DNA of 8,738 nt from assembly GCA_938014865.1 (NCBI GenBank), contig CALLQJ010000431.1:1-8738 (forward strand). Direction: 5' to 3'. The notes under the pieces were generated by a model that searched no databases, had not been told where the DNA came from, and saw only the letters and a program-made list of their open reading frames with translations. Made by a program: the position numbers and the translations under genes. Below, in pieces: positions 6,390 to 8,738 of the stretch; within the stretch, counting starts at the first letter, position 1; the number at the start of each line of letters is the position of its first letter. This DNA comes from an uncultured Fastidiosipila sp. (GTDB taxonomy: Bacteria; Bacillota; Clostridia; Saccharofermentanales; Fastidiosipilaceae).

Positions 6390-8276
6390 ATGACAAATAC
6401 AAGCTATGTGGAAGGGAAGGCTCTGTACAAGAGAGCGCGTTACCGCGATATCCGGGAGCTATTGGAGGACCGGGTCCGCAAAACACCGGATCACCCCGCC
6501 TACCGTTACCGGGTCGGCCGGGAGCGCAGAACGGAAACAAAAACCTACGGCGATTTCTGGCGGGATATTCACGCCATAGGCGAGGCTTTTATCGCCCGCG
6601 GCCTGGCGGATCTTAGCCGGATCAAGGAAGGAGAGCACTGCCGCCTGGCGGATTCTCTGGGCGTCGTCGGTTCAAACAGCTACGGCTGGATGCTGATGTA
6701 CACGGCCTATGTTTTCGGTCTCGGCGTAGCGGTCCCCGTGGATAAAGACATGAAGGTGGAAGAAGCGGCGGGCATCTGCAATCGGGCGGAACTGAAGGTC
6801 CTGGCTTATACGAAGTCGCACCGGAAACTTGCCGAGGGCATTGCCGGACATTGTCCGACGCTGCATACGCTTATTGCCCTGCAGCCGACGGATGAATCGG
6901 ACACTCTTGATTTTTCCGGGCGAAAGGTTCAGGTCCTTGATGTGCACGATCTGCTGGAGGAAGGCCATAAACTTCTGGACGCGGGCTCGGAGCGCTACGG
7001 CAGCCGTCCGATTTACGAAAATGACGTTACGGCCATTTTCTTTACCTCCGGGACCACGGCGAATTCGAAAGGGGTCATGCTCTCGCATAAGAACGTGGCC
7101 TCCTGCATCTATGCCGGCCAGACCATTATTAATTCCTGGGGCCGGAAAACGGCACTCTCCGTACTGCCTTTGCATCATACCTACGAAAACTCCATCGGCC
7201 AGGTGGCCTTATGGCAGCTCGGCGTCACCATCTGCTTTAATGACAGCCTGCGGCATGTCATGAGTAATTTAAGAGATTGGAATATTGAAATTCTTTACAT
7301 GGTGCCCTTAATCCTGGAACTGATGTACAAGAAGGTGTGGCAGGCCGTTGAAAAACAGGGCAAAACCCGTCAGCTTAAATTTCTCATAAAACTTTCGAAC
7401 GGACTGCGGAAAATCGGCATCGATCTGAGGCGTCCGATGTTTAAGAAGGTCCGGGAAGGCATCGGCCCTGATCTTAAATCCCTGATGGTGGGCGGCGCAC
7501 CGCTGAAACCTGAGATCATCAAATTCTTCTGGGACATCGGCTTTGATGTCTGGAACGCCTACGGTCTCACCGAATGCGCTCCGGGACTGGCGGCCGGCAA
7601 CGAAAAAACCAGCAGCGCCGAAGCGGTCGGCATCCCGATTGCCGGGGCCAAAATGCGGATCACGCCGGATTCAATCAACAGCGACGGCGAGGCGGTCGGT
7701 GAACTGCAGGTGAAAGCGGACAATGTCATGCTCGGCTATTACCGCGATCCTGAGGGCACGGCCAAGGCCTTTACCGAAGACGGCTGGTTCAAAACCGAAG
7801 ACTACGGCTATTTCCGGGACAATAAACTGTTCCTGACCGGACGGGAGAATTCCATGATCATTCTGGAGAACGGCAAAAATGTCTTCCCCGAAGAACTGGA
7901 ATCGTTGATGCGCGGGATCCCGCATGTCCTCGATGCCATGATCTGGGCCGAGGTCAATCAGCGCGGCCAGACCGAACTCTATGCCCGCTTTGAAATCGAC
8001 GAAGAAGCGCTCGCTTCGGCGGATGAAGCCGACGAGAAAAGCTTGGGCGAGCAATTAAGCGAGGCGCTCAAGGCTATTAATAAGAAGCTGCCGAGCTACA
8101 AGACCATTCGTTATTTCCTCTGGAGCTGTGAGCCGATGATCCGGACGACAACCCGAAAAATCAAGCGCCGTGAAGAAGTGCAGCGCATCCGTGAATTTTT
8201 GGACGCGGTCGGCAAGACCATGCGGGAAGTCTCCGGCACGAAGATGTTTCCTTTGCCGCAGCCGCAGGAAGGCTGA
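6390..8276 (+). CDS. AMP-forming long-chain acyl-CoA synthetase (FadD-like)
   Basis: A 628-residue ANL-superfamily enzyme that activates a carboxylic acid with ATP to an acyl-adenylate and transfers it to coenzyme A. The ATP/phosphate loop TSGTTANSKG is at 219-228, the adenylate-binding motif YGLTEC at 391-396, and the hinge region LTGREN at 482-487 is followed by GKNVFPEELE (495-504). The C-terminal RKIKRRE provides the likely catalytic lysine K590. Length and the long N-terminal region resemble long-chain fatty acid CoA ligases, but chain length cannot be read. The usual TGD motif reads TED (FKTEDYGYF), keeping the aspartate. No transmembrane segment is evident; it is probably cytoplasmic or membrane-associated. 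The start at 6390 has GGAGA (6376-6380) nine bases upstream; the ATG at 6380 is in another frame. It stands alone between a divergent gene and a terminator. No beta-oxidation or lipid genes are adjacent, so use in phospholipid synthesis or scavenging is equally possible. Confidence 0.92.
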   Translation: MTNTSYVEGKALYKRARYRDIRELLEDRVRKTPDHPAYRYRVGRERRTETKTYGDFWRDIHAIGEAFIARGLADLSRIKEGEHCRLADSLGVVGSNSYGWMLMYTAYVFGLGVAVPVDKDMKVEEAAGICNRAELKVLAYTKSHRKLAEGIAGHCPTLHTLIALQPTDESDTLDFSGRKVQVLDVHDLLEEGHKLLDAGSERYGSRPIYENDVTAIFFTSGTTANSKGVMLSHKNVASCIYAGQTIINSWGRKTALSVLPLHHTYENSIGQVALWQLGVTICFNDSLRHVMSNLRDWNIEILYMVPLILELMYKKVWQAVEKQGKTRQLKFLIKLSNGLRKIGIDLRRPMFKKVREGIGPDLKSLMVGGAPLKPEIIKFFWDIGFDVWNAYGLTECAPGLAAGNEKTSSAEAVGIPIAGAKMRITPDSINSDGEAVGELQVKADNVMLGYYRDPEGTAKAFTEDGWFKTEDYGYFRDNKLFLTGRENSMIILENGKNVFPEELESLMRGIPHVLDAMIWAEVNQRGQTELYARFEIDEEALASADEADEKSLGEQLSEALKAINKKLPSYKTIRYFLWSCEPMIRTTTRKIKRREEVQRIREFLDAVGKTMREVSGTKMFPLPQPQEG

Positions 8277-8322
8277 TCCGAGGCGCCTGACGCCGGTACG
8301 GTAAAAACAAATCAGCATAAAA

Positions 8323-8363
8323 AAGAGGTCTGCTTGCGGGGCACTGTCCCGGGTAGACCTTTT
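8323..8363. terminator. Bidirectional terminator between the acyl-CoA synthetase gene and purA
   Basis: Arms at 8323-8331 (core AGGTCT) and 8355-8363 (core AGACCT) form a 9-bp stem with one G-U pair. The loop holds a second stem CGGG/CCCG (8337-8340 with 8348-8351). On the plus strand the stem is followed by TTTTGTGTTTG; on the minus strand by a run of six T residues (8324-8319). It fits as a shared terminator for the two convergent genes and is stronger in the purA direction. Confidence 0.75.
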
Positions 8364-8421
8364 GTGTTTGCGGATAAAAACGCTGATGCGCCTTTGGCCC
8401 GAATGAGCCGAAGGTCCCGAA

Positions 8422-8459
8422 GCCTCGCCGCTCCGGAGGCCGCAGCGGAAGCGGCTGCG
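8422..8459. other. Two adjacent GC-rich hairpins downstream of purA
   Basis: GCCTC/GAGGC (8422-8426 with 8436-8440) and CGCAGC/GCTGCG (8441-8446 with 8454-8459) are back-to-back inverted repeats in a GC-rich spacer. Neither has a T-run on either strand, so they are not intrinsic terminators. They would lie in the 3' untranslated part of the purA transcript and might protect it from exonucleases, or be chance in GC-rich sequence. The rest of 8364-8490 shows no gene. Confidence 0.35.
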
Positions 8460-8490
8460 AAACGGCTGCACCGCTCGGCGAGAAGAACAC

Positions 8491-8738
8491 TCAGCGCTCA
8501 AAGATTTCCTCTCGGGCCGGCCCCGTCGAGACATAGCGGATGGGACAGTCGATCTTCTCTTCTAAAAAGCGGACATAAGCACTTGCCGCTTCCGGCAGAT
8601 CCTCTTCCGAACGGCAGCCCCGGATCTCCTCCCGCCAGCCCGGGAGGTAGTCAATAATCGGCTCGCACTGCTCCAGGATCGCGGTCGCGGGGAAATGATC
8701 AATGCGCCTTCCCTTATAGCGATAGGCCGTGCAGACCG
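8491..8738 (-). CDS. purA: Adenylosuccinate synthetase, C-terminal part (runs off right edge)
   Basis: The last 81 residues of PurA, which joins IMP and aspartate with GTP to make adenylosuccinate, the first committed step from IMP to AMP. The fragment begins VCTAYRYKGRRIDHFPA, and contains the conserved PGW turn (LPGWREEIRG), the LPEAASAYVRFLEE helix and the near-terminal signature IRYVSTGPAREE, which matches the ISTGPxR motif shared by PurA proteins and contacting the nucleotide. It ends FER at the stop codon (8491-8493). The family is about 420-430 residues, so some 340 are outside the window. It converges on the acyl-CoA synthetase gene with about 215 bp between stops and probably uses the bidirectional terminator in that gap. 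No frameshift is visible in the part shown. Confidence 0.93.
   Translation of the reverse strand, partial: VCTAYRYKGRRIDHFPATAILEQCEPIIDYLPGWREEIRGCRSEEDLPEAASAYVRFLEEKIDCPIRYVSTGPAREEIFER

Noticed and set aside
8055..8657. Overlapping reading frames on both strands across the end of the acyl-CoA synthetase gene, the spacer and purA
   Set aside because: They overlap two recognised genes and the terminator, and their arginine/alanine-rich translations look like GC-rich non-coding sequence.

Overview
The window looks like an ordinary chromosomal stretch of a moderately GC-rich Gram-positive anaerobe, most likely Bacillota of the Clostridia type. The reasons are clear AGGAGG-like ribosome-binding sites before most genes, a glycogen branching enzyme whose sequence follows the clostridial form, a macro-domain protein with a C-terminal helical extension typical of Firmicutes, and a coenzyme A-disulfide reductase fused to a rhodanese domain. 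The genus is not determined. No phage, IS element, CRISPR array, tRNA or rRNA is visible.

Layout from left to right. (1) The 5' part of glgB (minus strand) leaves the window on the left. (2) A divergently oriented TetR-family regulator follows on the plus strand; a 22-bp near-perfect palindrome lies between the two starts. (3) Converging on tetR, with stops only 4 bp apart, is a minus-strand pair: an APC-superfamily amino-acid permease and, 68 bp downstream, an ADP-ribose-binding macro-domain protein with a fused XRE-like tail. (4) A 143-bp spacer holds a strong TTCG-loop terminator, a 17-bp sequence repeated in tandem with a 20-bp period, and a second TTCG hairpin just before the permease ribosome-binding site. 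(5) The minus-strand CoA-disulfide reductase/rhodanese gene forms a single-gene transcription unit. (6) After a roughly 390-bp divergent spacer, a plus-strand long-chain acyl-CoA synthetase runs alone. (7) A bidirectional terminator separates it from the convergent 3' end of purA (adenylosuccinate synthetase), which enters from the right.

The genes do not form one obvious pathway. They read as independent metabolic units: glycogen storage, amino-acid uptake with ADP-ribose metabolism, thiol/sulfur redox, fatty-acid activation and purine synthesis. I do not see a convincing undescribed multi-gene system. The points most worth a second look are the candidate TetR operator, the macro/XRE-like fusion next to a permease, the tandem repeat and hairpin in the permease leader, and the altered catalytic region I of the branching enzyme.
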